Shown: positions 17,525 through 26,940, counted from the first letter of the stretch. The stretch is 64,000 nt of DNA from Paenibacillus sp. BIC5C1 (GCF_032399705.1 NZ_CP135922.1:2294001-2358000), one strand, 5' to 3'. The notes: generated from the letters alone by a model not told the origin. Translations and numbers: made by a program.

Positions 17525-19210
17525 TTGAGAGCGAAATCCACGAAAAAGAGATTACTGTCGCTTCTCGCAACGGCGGTGTGTCTGACCGGCGTCCTTGCAG
17601 GCTGTACAGGAGGAAATAGCGGAGGAGATAGCGAGGCATCAAGTGCGCCAGCTGTTGAAAACGAATACAAAGAAAAATATGATCCTGCAGTAACCATTAC
17701 AACGGCATGGGGAATTGATCCTGAACTAAAATTCAAAAATGGCGAATCAATGGAAAATAACGTGGCAACCAAATGGGCCAAAGACAAATTTGGAATTGAA
17801 ATCAAATCCTTATGGTCTGTTACGGATACGAACAACGCATTCGCGACAAAACTTCGTCTTGCGATGTCTTCCGGTCAGGAGATGCCTGATGTGGTAACGG
17901 TAGGGGACAACCTGCTTGCACAGGATCTGATTGATTCCGGCATGTATCAGGAAGCGGGTCCACTTTTCGACAAATATGCTTCCGACACTTGGAAAAAAGC
18001 GATGGAGCAGGATCCCAATGTATGGAACCAGTATAGCCGTGACGGCAAAAGAATGGGTATTCCCGTACTTGACTATGCGTACAACAATGATTATCTGCTG
18101 TGGATTCGCCAGGACTGGCTGGACAAGCTGAATCTGGAGGCGCCAAAAACAATCGATGAACTGGAAAAAGTCATGGATGCGTTCAAAAATCAAAATCCTG
18201 ATGGATTAGCTCCAGACAAGGTTACTCCACTGAGCATCGGTTTCAAAACATCCATGAACACATGGATGGGTGATCCATCCTGGATCTTTGGTGCATACGG
18301 AACACTGCCATTCCAATGGAATGTAGCTGAAGATGGCAAGCTGGAGTATGGTTCCATTAACCCTGGCATGAAGCAAGGTCTGACCAAATTAAGCGAATGG
18401 CTCAAAAAAGGATATATCCCGCAGGAAGCGGCATTGTGGGATGAGAACAAAACAGCAGAGCCAGCAGTCGCAGGTACAGCCGGTATTATCCCAGGTCCAT
18501 ACTGGATGAGCGGATGGCCGCTTCTGGATACGGTGAAAAATGTGCCAAGTGCCGTTTGGAAACCGATTGAAATCCCGACTGGCCCAGAAGGCAAAGCGAT
18601 GCGCCACGGTACACAGTTTGTTAACGGTGTCATTCTGATCAAGAAAGACATGGAGCACCCTGAAGCATTCTTCACGTATGAGAACTACCTTTTTGACAAT
18701 TATGCAGATCCGGCACCGGGTAGCCCGTATGATAATGGCCTGTTTGCTAAGTATGACTATCAATTGGATGCCAATGGCAAACAAATGCCGATTGACCAAA
18801 TCGAAGGCGGCTATGTGAACGTTGTACGTTATTTGCTCGTTCGTGACGGCGCTCGTATTCCGGATGCTCAGATGAAAGCCTTAATGAATCTGGCGGATGG
18901 CAAAGAGCCTGAGACGAAGCTTGAGAAGGATGTAGCCGTAAACTATGGGCCAGAAACCCCTGCTGCTGCAAAAGTATTGCTCAGTCAGGAAGAAATCTCG
19001 TTCAAAAACATGTTTACCGGTCCAACGACTGCAACGATGAAATCTAAGCTCGACTACCTGAACAAAATTGAGAATCAAGCATTCAACGAAATTATTTATG
19101 GCAAAAATCCGGTTGATGCGTTCGATACATTTGTACAAACGTGGAAATCGGGTGGCGGCGACCAAATTACACAAGAGGTCAACGAATGGTATGACAGTGT
19201 GAAAAAATAA
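17525..19210 (+). CDS. Extracellular solute-binding lipoprotein (galactan cluster)
   Basis: A 561-residue LplA/YtcQ-type lipoprotein. The TTG start at 17525 follows AAGGGGG; an in-frame ATG at 17504 lies upstream of that RBS. The signal peptide ends with the lipobox GVLAGC, and a Gly/Ser-rich linker follows. The mature part shows the long 55-60 kDa binding-protein form (ITTAWGIDPELKF; LRLAMSSGQEMPDVVTV; GVILIKKDMEHPEAFFTYEN). It should capture galacto-oligosaccharides released outside the cell and hand them to the two downstream permeases. The oligosaccharide identity is inferred from the GH53 and GH42 genes in the same cluster. A terminator follows directly. Confidence 0.92.
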   Translation: MRAKSTKKRLLSLLATAVCLTGVLAGCTGGNSGGDSEASSAPAVENEYKEKYDPAVTITTAWGIDPELKFKNGESMENNVATKWAKDKFGIEIKSLWSVTDTNNAFATKLRLAMSSGQEMPDVVTVGDNLLAQDLIDSGMYQEAGPLFDKYASDTWKKAMEQDPNVWNQYSRDGKRMGIPVLDYAYNNDYLLWIRQDWLDKLNLEAPKTIDELEKVMDAFKNQNPDGLAPDKVTPLSIGFKTSMNTWMGDPSWIFGAYGTLPFQWNVAEDGKLEYGSINPGMKQGLTKLSEWLKKGYIPQEAALWDENKTAEPAVAGTAGIIPGPYWMSGWPLLDTVKNVPSAVWKPIEIPTGPEGKAMRHGTQFVNGVILIKKDMEHPEAFFTYENYLFDNYADPAPGSPYDNGLFAKYDYQLDANGKQMPIDQIEGGYVNVVRYLLVRDGARIPDAQMKALMNLADGKEPETKLEKDVAVNYGPETPAAAKVLLSQEEISFKNMFTGPTTATMKSKLDYLNKIENQAFNEIIYGKNPVDAFDTFVQTWKSGGGDQITQEVNEWYDSVKK

Positions 19211-19219
19211 GGATACAAG

Positions 19220-19254
19220 GGCGTGCAGACGAACCAAGTCTGCGCGCTTTTTTT
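19220..19254 (+). terminator. Terminator or attenuator between binding-protein and permease genes
   Basis: GCGTGCAGAC-GAACCAA-GTCTGCGCGC with a seven-T tail. Partial termination here would give more binding protein than permease, a common arrangement. Confidence 0.88.
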
Positions 19255-19375
19255 GTCGTTATTAGAGCTTGATTTTACATTGGGGAGTTGCGGGTCAGCA
19301 CTGGATGAATGACTGGAATAACAGCGAGTCCAAACTGGTTGCTTTTGTGCCATTTATATTGCTTTTATGTGCTGT

Positions 19376-19402
19376 TTGACCTATGCAAACGGTTGATATA
19401 AT
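19376..19402 (+). promoter_or_regulatory. Candidate promoter of permease/galactanase operon
   Basis: TTGACC (19376-19381) and a perfect TATAAT (19397-19402) with a 15-nt spacer, short by 2 nt. The cre-like half-site TGCAAACGGTT (19384-19394) lies between them. This would let the last four genes be transcribed separately after the attenuator. Confidence 0.45.
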
Positions 19403-19459
19403 CGCTGTATAAGCCACTCAGGGAGTACTTGAGTAGGAAGAATTACAGGGGGAGCAATC

Positions 19460-20350
19460 ATGAGAACTTTAAAACGAACTTGGCCATTTCACGTAATGCT
19501 GCTGCCAGCCATCATCTTTTTGATCATATTCAGTTATGTGCCTATGGGCGGAATTGTTATGGCATTTCAGAACTACAAACCATGGCTCGGCATCAGCGGC
19601 TCGGAGTGGGTCGGGCTAGATAATTTTAGATATTTGTTTGAACGCGAGGACAGCCTGCAAGTCATTTGGAATACACTGATTATTGCTGTGCTCAAACTCA
19701 TCTTTAACTTGTTTGTCCCGTTTGTGTTCGCGATTCTGCTCAATGAGGTTCGCAAGATGGCGATCCAGCGAACGATCCAAACCTTGGTATATCTGCCTCA
19801 CTTCTTGTCTTGGGTTATCCTGGGCGGGATTCTGATTGATCTGTTATCCACCGGGGGACTGGTGAACCGGGTACTGGGGACATTCGGACTTGGGCCATAT
19901 TTCTTCCTTGGAGATAACAGCTGGTTTCGACCGACGATCATTCTGACGGATGTGTGGAAGGAATTCGGCTATAACATGATTGTTTTCTTGGCTGCTCTTG
20001 CCGGCATTAACCCGGCGCTGTATGAAGCAGCAGAGATTGACGGAGCGGGTCGTTGGAAGCAGACGCTGCATATTACCATCCCGTCTCTTGTACCGATGCT
20101 GATGGTGGTTGGGACACTGGCACTGGGTAACGTACTTAACGCCGGGTTCGATCAGATTTTCAATCTGTACAACCCGCTTGTATATCAAACGGGCGACATT
20201 ATTGATACATTCGTTTATCGCTCGGCGCTGGAAAATGGAGAGATGGGCTTCGCGACTGCCATTGGATTATTTAAATCGGTTATCAGCATGGTCTTGATCC
20301 TTGTGTCATACAGCTTAGCCAAGAAATACGCCGGATATCGCATATTCTAA
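19460..20350 (+). CDS. Sugar ABC transporter permease, LplB type (galactan cluster)
   Basis: A 296-residue permease with six helices and an EAA loop in NPALYEAAEIDGAGRWKQTLHITIPSL. The N-terminus lacks the long hydrophilic tail of the cluster-1 permease. The ATG is preceded by AGGGGGAG. It pairs with the next gene, 29 bp downstream. The ATPase is not encoded nearby. Confidence 0.92.
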   Translation: MRTLKRTWPFHVMLLPAIIFLIIFSYVPMGGIVMAFQNYKPWLGISGSEWVGLDNFRYLFEREDSLQVIWNTLIIAVLKLIFNLFVPFVFAILLNEVRKMAIQRTIQTLVYLPHFLSWVILGGILIDLLSTGGLVNRVLGTFGLGPYFFLGDNSWFRPTIILTDVWKEFGYNMIVFLAALAGINPALYEAAEIDGAGRWKQTLHITIPSLVPMLMVVGTLALGNVLNAGFDQIFNLYNPLVYQTGDIIDTFVYRSALENGEMGFATAIGLFKSVISMVLILVSYSLAKKYAGYRIF

Positions 20351-20379
20351 TCGAATGAACAGAGAAAGAAGGGACCACG

Positions 20380-21258
20380 ATGTATCATAAATCAACGCCT
20401 TATCGCGTGTTCAATGTCATCAATATTTGTTTTCTCATTTTGGTTGCCATTATGTGTATTGTACCGATGATTCACGTTCTGGCTGTATCCTTCAGTAACA
20501 AGGCTGCCGCAGATGCCAACCTCGTCAGCCTCTGGCCGGTAGGGTTCTCACTTGAAGCATACAAAAAAACGATGAATAATCCGATTTTCCTAAATTCTCT
20601 CTGGATTTCCTTGCTGCGGACAGTCATTGGTACGGGAATTACGTTGCTGATTACCTTTTTGGCGGCGTACCCGTTGTCGAAAGAAAATAATGAATTTAAA
20701 GGAAGAACCGTCTATTCATGGATTTTTGTTTTTAGTATGATCTTCAATGGGGGTCTCGTTCCCTTCTATATGGTCATCCAGAAGATCGGTCTGATGGATT
20801 CTTTCTGGGTGCTGGTGCTTCCTGGAGCTGTTAATACCTTCCTCGTTATTCTGATGCTAAACTTTTTCCGAGGCATTCCGAAAGAGCTTGAGGAAGCGGC
20901 GCTGATGGATGGTGCCAATCACTTCAGAACGTTGTTCAGTATCTTCCTGCCGATTTCCATGCCATCGATCGCCACGATTGCGTTGTTCAGCATGGTATTT
21001 CATTGGAACTCATGGTTTGACGGATTGCTCTACATGAACAATGCCAAGGATTATCCGCTGGCCACTTTCATGCAGACCGTAATTATCAAACGTGATATGA
21101 GTACGATGGCCATGAACCCGAAAGAGATGGAAACCATTTCTCAAACCACAGTAAGAGCGGCACAAATTTTTATCGGAAGTGCGCCAATCCTCATTGTGTA
21201 TCCATTCCTGCAGCGCTTCTTTGTCAAAGGTATGACCTTGGGCTCGGTTAAAGGCTGA
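20380..21258 (+). CDS. Sugar ABC transporter permease, LplC/YtcP type (galactan cluster)
   Basis: A 292-residue second permease with six helices, the EAA loop PKELEEAALMDGANHFRTLFSIFLPIS, and the C-terminal signature KGMTLGSVKG. It lies 32 bp upstream of the GH53 gene, so transport and hydrolysis are encoded on one message. Confidence 0.92.
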   Translation: MYHKSTPYRVFNVINICFLILVAIMCIVPMIHVLAVSFSNKAAADANLVSLWPVGFSLEAYKKTMNNPIFLNSLWISLLRTVIGTGITLLITFLAAYPLSKENNEFKGRTVYSWIFVFSMIFNGGLVPFYMVIQKIGLMDSFWVLVLPGAVNTFLVILMLNFFRGIPKELEEAALMDGANHFRTLFSIFLPISMPSIATIALFSMVFHWNSWFDGLLYMNNAKDYPLATFMQTVIIKRDMSTMAMNPKEMETISQTTVRAAQIFIGSAPILIVYPFLQRFFVKGMTLGSVKG

Positions 21259-21290
21259 GCCTGCATCTAAATTAAACGGAGGTTGATGAA

Positions 21291-22400
21291 GTGAGTCATT
21301 TAAAGGAAGAGGCATTCATTCTCGGAATGGATGTGTCATTTATGGATGAAATTGAGCAGCATGGTGGGAGCTATCGTGATGAGCATGGACAGCAGGCGGA
21401 CTTGCTGACCCTTCTCAAGCTGGGTGATGCCAATGCAATTCGGTTGCGGATCTGGAATGATCCTGTAGGCGGATTCTGTAATCTGGAGCGGACGGTAGCA
21501 GTTGCCAAACGGATCAAGGAACAAGGCTTGCAATTTTTGCTGGATTTTCATTATTCCGATCGTTGGGCTGATCCAGCCAATCAATGGAAGCCAAAGGCGT
21601 GGGAGAAGCTGTCCTATGAGGAACTGCAGCGTGAGGTATGTACTTATACGGCAGATGTGCTGAGAACACTCAAGGAGCATGATGCATTGCCGGACATGGT
21701 CCAAGTGGGGAATGAAATTACACCGGGCATGTTATGGGATGAAGGACGTGTTGGTGGGGAAGAGCATGATACCGACGAACAGTGGGAGCGTTTTGCTGGA
21801 CTTGTGAAGTATGGCATCGCTGCTGTTAAATCGATTGATTCAGAAATTAAAATTATGATTCATATAGACCGCGGTGGTGATAACGCGGAGAGTCGCAAGT
21901 TTTATGATCGATTTGAAGCGCTTGGTGTAGAGTTCGATATCATTGGGCTCTCCTATTACCCTTGGTGGCACGGAACACTGGATGCACTGCGTGATAATCT
22001 GCATGATCTGGCTAAACGCTATGGCAAACCTATCAATGTGGTTGAAACCGCTTATCCTTGGACATTGCAGCAGCCTGAAGGCCATGAGTGGATTCTGAAT
22101 CAGGAAGAACTGCTGCTGCCCGGGTATCCGGCAAGTGTGGAAGGACAGACGCGTTATCTGAAGGATCTGCTGCAAATTATTCGTGAGGTTCCCGGCGGTC
22201 TCGGAGCAGGGTTCTATTACTGGGAGCCTGCCTGGATTCCTAGCAAGGAAGAGTGGTCTGTTGGACATCCGAATAACTGGGGCAACCTGACGATGTTTGA
22301 CTTCAAGGGTCAGAAGTTGCAATCGTTTTCAGCACTGAAGGCTGGAGAGGAAACTGACACTGCATTGGATGAGCAGCAGAGTGCTGCATTAATCAAATAG
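21291..22400 (+). CDS. GH53 endo-beta-1,4-galactanase, without signal peptide
   Basis: A 369-residue glycoside hydrolase family 53 enzyme with a (beta/alpha)8 fold, which cleaves beta-1,4-galactan of pectin side chains. The acid/base Glu142 sits in VQVGNEITPGMLW and the nucleophile Glu252 in INVVETAYPW. The GTG start has GGAGG 8 nt upstream. The N-terminus (MSHLKEEAFILGMDVSFMDE) enters the first barrel strand at once: there is no signal peptide, whereas GanB-type galactanases are normally secreted. With the ABC importer and GH42 gene around it, the enzyme probably shortens imported galacto-oligosaccharides in the cytoplasm. An upstream start adding a signal peptide is excluded by the stop of the permease gene and the spacing. 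Confidence 0.92.
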   Translation: MSHLKEEAFILGMDVSFMDEIEQHGGSYRDEHGQQADLLTLLKLGDANAIRLRIWNDPVGGFCNLERTVAVAKRIKEQGLQFLLDFHYSDRWADPANQWKPKAWEKLSYEELQREVCTYTADVLRTLKEHDALPDMVQVGNEITPGMLWDEGRVGGEEHDTDEQWERFAGLVKYGIAAVKSIDSEIKIMIHIDRGGDNAESRKFYDRFEALGVEFDIIGLSYYPWWHGTLDALRDNLHDLAKRYGKPINVVETAYPWTLQQPEGHEWILNQEELLLPGYPASVEGQTRYLKDLLQIIREVPGGLGAGFYYWEPAWIPSKEEWSVGHPNNWGNLTMFDFKGQKLQSFSALKAGEETDTALDEQQSAALIK

Positions 22401-22434
22401 ATAATTAAAATGAAATGAACAAGGAGTTGTCAGC

Positions 22435-24507
22435 ATGACATACAAATATCCACCCGTAAGTTCCAAAGCACCTCAGATGTTGCATGGTGCAGATTATAAC
22501 CCGGAGCAATGGCTCCGCTATCCTGAAGTCCTTGAAGAAGATATCCGCCTGATGAAGCTTGCCAAATGTAATGTAATGTCCATTGGCATCTTCTCATGGG
22601 TATCCCTTGAACCAGAAGAAGGTGTATACACGTTTAACTGGCTTGATCATGTATTGGATACGTTTGCTGCAAATGGAATTTACGCATTTTTGGCTACCCC
22701 AAGCGGTGCAAGACCTGCCTGGATGTCGGCCAAGTATCCCGAAGTGTTGCGTGTTGGAGCCAATCGCGTTCGCAACCTGCATGGCTTCCGTCACAACCAT
22801 TGTTATACATCTCCGATATACCGGGAGAAGGTTACTGCAATCAATACCAAACTTGCAGAACGTTATTCGGATCATCCCGCAGTAATAGGCTGGCACATTT
22901 CCAATGAATTCGGCGGGGATTGCCACTGTGATCATTGTCAGGAAGCTTTTCGCGGCTGGGTGAAAAACAAATACGGCACTCTGGATGAGTTGAATCATTC
23001 ATGGTGGACAACTTTCTGGAGCCATACCGTGACAGACTGGAGTCAAGTGGAGTCTCCTGCCCCGCACGGAGAGACACAGGTCCATGCGATGAATTTGGAC
23101 TGGCGCAGGTTTGTCACCGACCAGACCGCTGATTTTATTGTACATGAAACGAAACCGCTGAAGGCCAAAAACCCCGATTTGCCAGTAACGACCAACCTGA
23201 TGGAATTTTATGAAGGATTGAACTACTGGAAGTTCGCTGACATTCTGGATTTCCTGTCATGGGACAGTTATCCGACATGGCATGATGCGGACGAAGAGGA
23301 TACACTCGCATCCAGAGTAGCAATGATGCACGATATCGTTCGTTCCATTAAGGGTGGGCAGCCATTTCTATTGATGGAGAGCACACCAAGCTCAACTAAC
23401 TGGCAAGAGACCAGCAAATTGAAACGTCCGGGCATGCATTTGCTGGCGTCTTTACAAGCGGTAGCGCATGGCTCGGACAGTGTACAATACTTCCAGTGGA
23501 GAAAGAGCCGGGGTTCGAGTGAAAAGCTTCATGGAGCGGTTGTGGACCATGTTGGGCATGAACATACCCGTGTGTTCCAAGATGTTACTGATGTGGGAAC
23601 GGCACTTGAAGGAATGCAGGCGGTGGTTGGAACGTCCGTTCCGGCCGAAGTTGCCATCATCTTCGACTGGGAAAACCGGTGGGCAGTAAAGGATTCCCAA
23701 GGACCGCGTAACATCGGAGTGAAGTACGAGCAGACGGTAGAATGGCATTATGATGCCTTTTGGAAAAAAGGTGTTCCTGTGGACGTTATCGACATGGATG
23801 CTGATCTCTCCAAGTACAAACTGCTCATCGCACCTATGCTCTATCTGGTACGTGAAGGCGTCGGCGAACGCATTGAGCGATTCGTGGAAAATGGCGGTAC
23901 ATTTGTAGCCACGTATTGGTCAGGTATCGTAAATGAGAATGATCTGTGCTTCCTGGGAGGATTCCCTGGACCGCTTCGCAAGACACTGGGGATCTGGTCA
24001 GAAGAGATTGACGGCTTGCATGACCGTGATCTGAATGGGGTTGTGCCTGTGCAAGGCAACGAGCTTCAACTGAATGCCGAGTATGATGCTTTCGAATTAT
24101 GCGACCTGATTCATCTGGAAGGTGCAGAAGCGCTGGCGACATATCGCTCCGACTTCTATGCTGGACGGCCTGCTTTGACCGTTAACCGTCTTGGTTCAGG
24201 TAAAGCTTATTATATGGCGACACGTTTCAAGGCTCCATTTTACGATGATTTCTATGGCAGTCTACTCGCTGATCTGGGTATTGAGCGTGCTCTTGAAACC
24301 CAGCTTCCTGCTGGAGTTACAGCACACATTCGTACTGATGGCACAGCAGATTATGTATTTTTGCAGAACTATACACCGGAGCCGAAGCAAGTACAACTGG
24401 ACAACCAGTCCTATAGTGATCTGCTGAGTGGTGATGCTGTGGAGGCCTGCCTGGATTTGCAGCCATATGATATCAGAGTACTGCGCAGAGCGGCTGAGCG
24501 TAAATAA
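22435..24507 (+). CDS. GH42 beta-galactosidase (GanA-like)
   Basis: A 690-residue family 42 beta-galactosidase, close to the usual family length. Acid/base Glu158 lies in GWHISNEFGG and nucleophile Glu315 in FLLMESTPS. The structural zinc site is present as Cys123 plus the CHCDHC cluster (Cys163, 165, 168). After the catalytic barrel come the trimerisation domain (about 390-600; PAEVAIIFDWENRWAV) and a C-terminal beta domain. No signal peptide: it acts in the cytoplasm and releases galactose from the oligosaccharides made by the GH53 enzyme. It is the last gene of the galactan operon and is followed by a terminator. Confidence 0.94.
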   Translation: MTYKYPPVSSKAPQMLHGADYNPEQWLRYPEVLEEDIRLMKLAKCNVMSIGIFSWVSLEPEEGVYTFNWLDHVLDTFAANGIYAFLATPSGARPAWMSAKYPEVLRVGANRVRNLHGFRHNHCYTSPIYREKVTAINTKLAERYSDHPAVIGWHISNEFGGDCHCDHCQEAFRGWVKNKYGTLDELNHSWWTTFWSHTVTDWSQVESPAPHGETQVHAMNLDWRRFVTDQTADFIVHETKPLKAKNPDLPVTTNLMEFYEGLNYWKFADILDFLSWDSYPTWHDADEEDTLASRVAMMHDIVRSIKGGQPFLLMESTPSSTNWQETSKLKRPGMHLLASLQAVAHGSDSVQYFQWRKSRGSSEKLHGAVVDHVGHEHTRVFQDVTDVGTALEGMQAVVGTSVPAEVAIIFDWENRWAVKDSQGPRNIGVKYEQTVEWHYDAFWKKGVPVDVIDMDADLSKYKLLIAPMLYLVREGVGERIERFVENGGTFVATYWSGIVNENDLCFLGGFPGPLRKTLGIWSEEIDGLHDRDLNGVVPVQGNELQLNAEYDAFELCDLIHLEGAEALATYRSDFYAGRPALTVNRLGSGKAYYMATRFKAPFYDDFYGSLLADLGIERALETQLPAGVTAHIRTDGTADYVFLQNYTPEPKQVQLDNQSYSDLLSGDAVEACLDLQPYDIRVLRRAAERK

Positions 24508-24535
24508 TCTTTAGTTCAACTTATGTAGCATGCAG

Positions 24536-24584
24536 GAAGGGTCACCCTTAACGTCTCGTTCAGACGGAGAGGGTGGTCCTTTTT
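24536..24584 (+). terminator. Rho-independent terminator after galactan cluster
   Basis: AAGGGTCACCCT pairs with AGGGTGGTCCTT around an inner CGTCT/AGACG stem, followed by TTTTT. It closes the galactan operon. Confidence 0.85.
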
Positions 24585-24703
24585 GTCGTATTTAGATCAC
24601 GCTGAGTACTTTTTCTGGGCAAGATAAAGGATAAACGTGTCCGCGCAGCGAAGACAAACAGGTAACATTGCAACTCATGACTTTCAGTCTGGGAGGAATT
24701 GGA

Positions 24704-26143
24704 ATGAATCAAAGGAATTTAGACGGTAATAGCTTTATTATTCGGCTGGAAATGACAACAAAAGACATCAAGTTTGGCGAAGTGGCCTCGGCCATCTCGG
24801 AAGCTGGTGGAGACATTATCGCCATTGACGTAATTTCGACCAATCAGGATGTAAGTGTGCGCGACTTAACTGTCGCTGTAACGGATGCACAAGATAACAG
24901 CAAAATTATAGAAGGGGTGCGCCAGCTTAAAGGGGCATCCATCATAAACGTATCGGACCGGACGTTCCTGCTGCACTTGGGCGGCAAGATTGAGGTTACT
25001 CCGAAGGTCCCGATTCATAACCGGGAAGATCTGTCACGCGTATATACACCGGATGTGGCCCGGGTATGTTCGGCTATATCAGAAGAGCCTGGAAAAGCAT
25101 TTTCGCTGACAATCAAGCGGAATACGGTTGCCGTAGTATCGGATGGTAGTGCCGTGCTTGGACTCGGCAACATTGGACCACGAGCCGCGATGCCAGTCAT
25201 GGAAGGTAAAGCAATGTTGTTCAAACAGTTTGCAGGAGTGGACGCTTTCCCGATCTGCCTGGATACACAGGATACTGAGGAAATCATTCGAACTGTGAAA
25301 GCGATCTCACCAGCATTTGGCGGGATTAATCTGGAGGATATTTCTTCACCACGTTGCTTTGAAATTGAGCGTCGTCTGAATGAGGAACTGGACATTCCGG
25401 TATTTCATGATGATCAGCATGGTACAGCAGTTGTGTTGTACGCAGGTCTGATCAATGCGCTCAAGCTGGTTGGCAAGTCCATCACAGATGTAAAAATTGT
25501 CGTCTGTGGTATTGGTGCAGCAGGTGTGGCGTGCAGTAATATTCTGCTGTCCGCGGGTGCGAGTCGGGTTGTCGGAGTTGATCGTGAAGGTGCGCTGGTA
25601 CGGACGAATACCTATGAAAATGAAGTATGGAGCGATTATGCGGCTCGTACCAATCCAGAACTGGAGACAGGCTCACTTCGTGATGTGATTCGCGGGGCAG
25701 ATGTCTTCATCGGTCTGTCACGAGGTAATCTGTTAACCCGGGAAGATGTGCAAACCATGGCCGCCGACCCAATTGTCTTCGCCATGGCGAATCCGGTACC
25801 GGAGATTATGCCGTCTGTGGTGGAAGATATCGTTGCTGTCATGGCTACAGGGCGATCAGATTATCCGAATCAGATCAATAACGTATTGTGTTTCCCAGGT
25901 ATGTTCAGAGCCGTGCTGGATTGCCGTGCCAGTGAGATTAATGAGGAGATGAAGCTCGCAGCAGCTCAGGCGATTGCTTCAGCCATTTCGGATGAAGAGC
26001 GCACCCGTTATTATATTATTCCGAGTGTGTTCAATGATAAAATCGTCAAATCGATGCGCAATCGCGTGATTGAAGCAGCGGTCAAGACCGGTGTTGCAAG
26101 ACGTATACCGCGTGAACAAACTCGCGAAGGCGGGGACGTGTAA
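24704..26143 (+). CDS. ACT-domain NAD(P)-dependent malic enzyme
   Basis: A 479-residue malic enzyme that oxidatively decarboxylates malate to pyruvate. An N-terminal ACT domain (about residues 5-80; RLEMTTKDIKFGEVASAISEAGGDI) suggests allosteric control by a small ligand. The malic domain contains SRVYTPDVARVC, the GLGNIGPRAAMPVMEGKA loop, and the metal-binding FHDDQHGTA segment; the C-terminal Rossmann part has VVCGIGAAGVACSNILL. The ATG at 24704 has GGGAGG 8 nt upstream; in-frame starts at 24668 and 24677 lack one. It is followed after a single nucleotide by the HD hydrolase gene. NAD versus NADP preference is not clear by eye. Confidence 0.93.
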   Translation: MNQRNLDGNSFIIRLEMTTKDIKFGEVASAISEAGGDIIAIDVISTNQDVSVRDLTVAVTDAQDNSKIIEGVRQLKGASIINVSDRTFLLHLGGKIEVTPKVPIHNREDLSRVYTPDVARVCSAISEEPGKAFSLTIKRNTVAVVSDGSAVLGLGNIGPRAAMPVMEGKAMLFKQFAGVDAFPICLDTQDTEEIIRTVKAISPAFGGINLEDISSPRCFEIERRLNEELDIPVFHDDQHGTAVVLYAGLINALKLVGKSITDVKIVVCGIGAAGVACSNILLSAGASRVVGVDREGALVRTNTYENEVWSDYAARTNPELETGSLRDVIRGADVFIGLSRGNLLTREDVQTMAADPIVFAMANPVPEIMPSVVEDIVAVMATGRSDYPNQINNVLCFPGMFRAVLDCRASEINEEMKLAAAQAIASAISDEERTRYYIIPSVFNDKIVKSMRNRVIEAAVKTGVARRIPREQTREGGDV

Positions 26144-26144
26144 G

Positions 26145-26870
26145 ATGCAAGAGAATTCCCCTCAACATCTGAACCAAAGCACGCAACAATCAGGGCATGG
26201 GGATCAGGTTGATGGTACGTTAACAGGAGAGGCTATTCTTCGGGCGGCTCGCGCTTTTGTTAAAGGAGATGCGGCCGCACATACAGATGGTCATGACTGG
26301 CCCCATATCGAGCGGGTGACCGCACTTGCGGTCGAGCTTGCACACCGTATGGGTGCTGATCCCTTTATCTGTGAACTCGCTGCATTGCTTCATGATGTGC
26401 CGGATGAGAAGCTTAACGAAAGTCTCGAATCCGGAATGGCGAAGCTGAATGCATGGCTGGACACCCAGCCGCTTGAAGCGGGCACACGGGAAGCTGTGGT
26501 ACACATCATTAGTTCCATTTCCTATGCAGGAGGACAACGCCCTGCCGTCTCATCCCTGGAAGCTCAGGTGGTGCAGGATGCAGATCGCCTGGATGCGCTG
26601 GGCGCTATTGGTATTGCGCGTACGTTTGCTTTTGCTGGCGCGAGAGGTCGTGAGATGTATGATCCTGCTCTATCGCCACGAGAGCAGATGTCGCGGGAGG
26701 AATATCGGAATGGACGCAGTACAACGATCAATCACTTTTACGAAAAGCTGTTTAAGCTTAAAGATCTGATGAACACGTCCTATGGCAAGGAACTGGCAGA
26801 GCAGCGTCATGACTTTATGGTGCAGTTCGTGGAGCAATTTAAGCGTGAATGGGAAGGAAGGTTCTCATAA
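26145..26870 (+). CDS. HD-domain phosphohydrolase (YpgQ/YedJ-like)
   Basis: A 241-residue protein of the HD superfamily. Metal ligands are visible as His54 (GHDWPHIERV), His83-Asp84 (ALLHDVPDEKL) and the later Asp in VQDADRLDALGAIG. YpgQ of Bacillus is a nucleoside-triphosphate pyrophosphohydrolase of this type; the same activity is only inferred here. The first 30 residues are a Gln/Asn/His-rich, low-complexity extension (QNLNQSTQQSGHGDQ-like) not usual in the family. The ATG lies 1 nt after the malic enzyme stop, so it is translated from the same message, using a GAAGGCGGGG stretch as RBS. Confidence 0.85.
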   Translation: MQENSPQHLNQSTQQSGHGDQVDGTLTGEAILRAARAFVKGDAAAHTDGHDWPHIERVTALAVELAHRMGADPFICELAALLHDVPDEKLNESLESGMAKLNAWLDTQPLEAGTREAVVHIISSISYAGGQRPAVSSLEAQVVQDADRLDALGAIGIARTFAFAGARGREMYDPALSPREQMSREEYRNGRSTTINHFYEKLFKLKDLMNTSYGKELAEQRHDFMVQFVEQFKREWEGRFS

Positions 26871-26895
26871 CTTTCTCCGTTTAGACTTAAACCTA

Positions 26896-26940
26896 CAATA
26901 CCCCTTACTTCCGAGAGTGGAGTGTGGGGTATTGTTGTGT
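26896..26940 (+). terminator. Stem-loop, probable terminator after HD gene
   Basis: CAATACCCC (26896-26904) pairs with GGGGTATTG (26926-26934); the tail TTGTGT is not a clean U-run, so termination may be partial. Confidence 0.55.
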
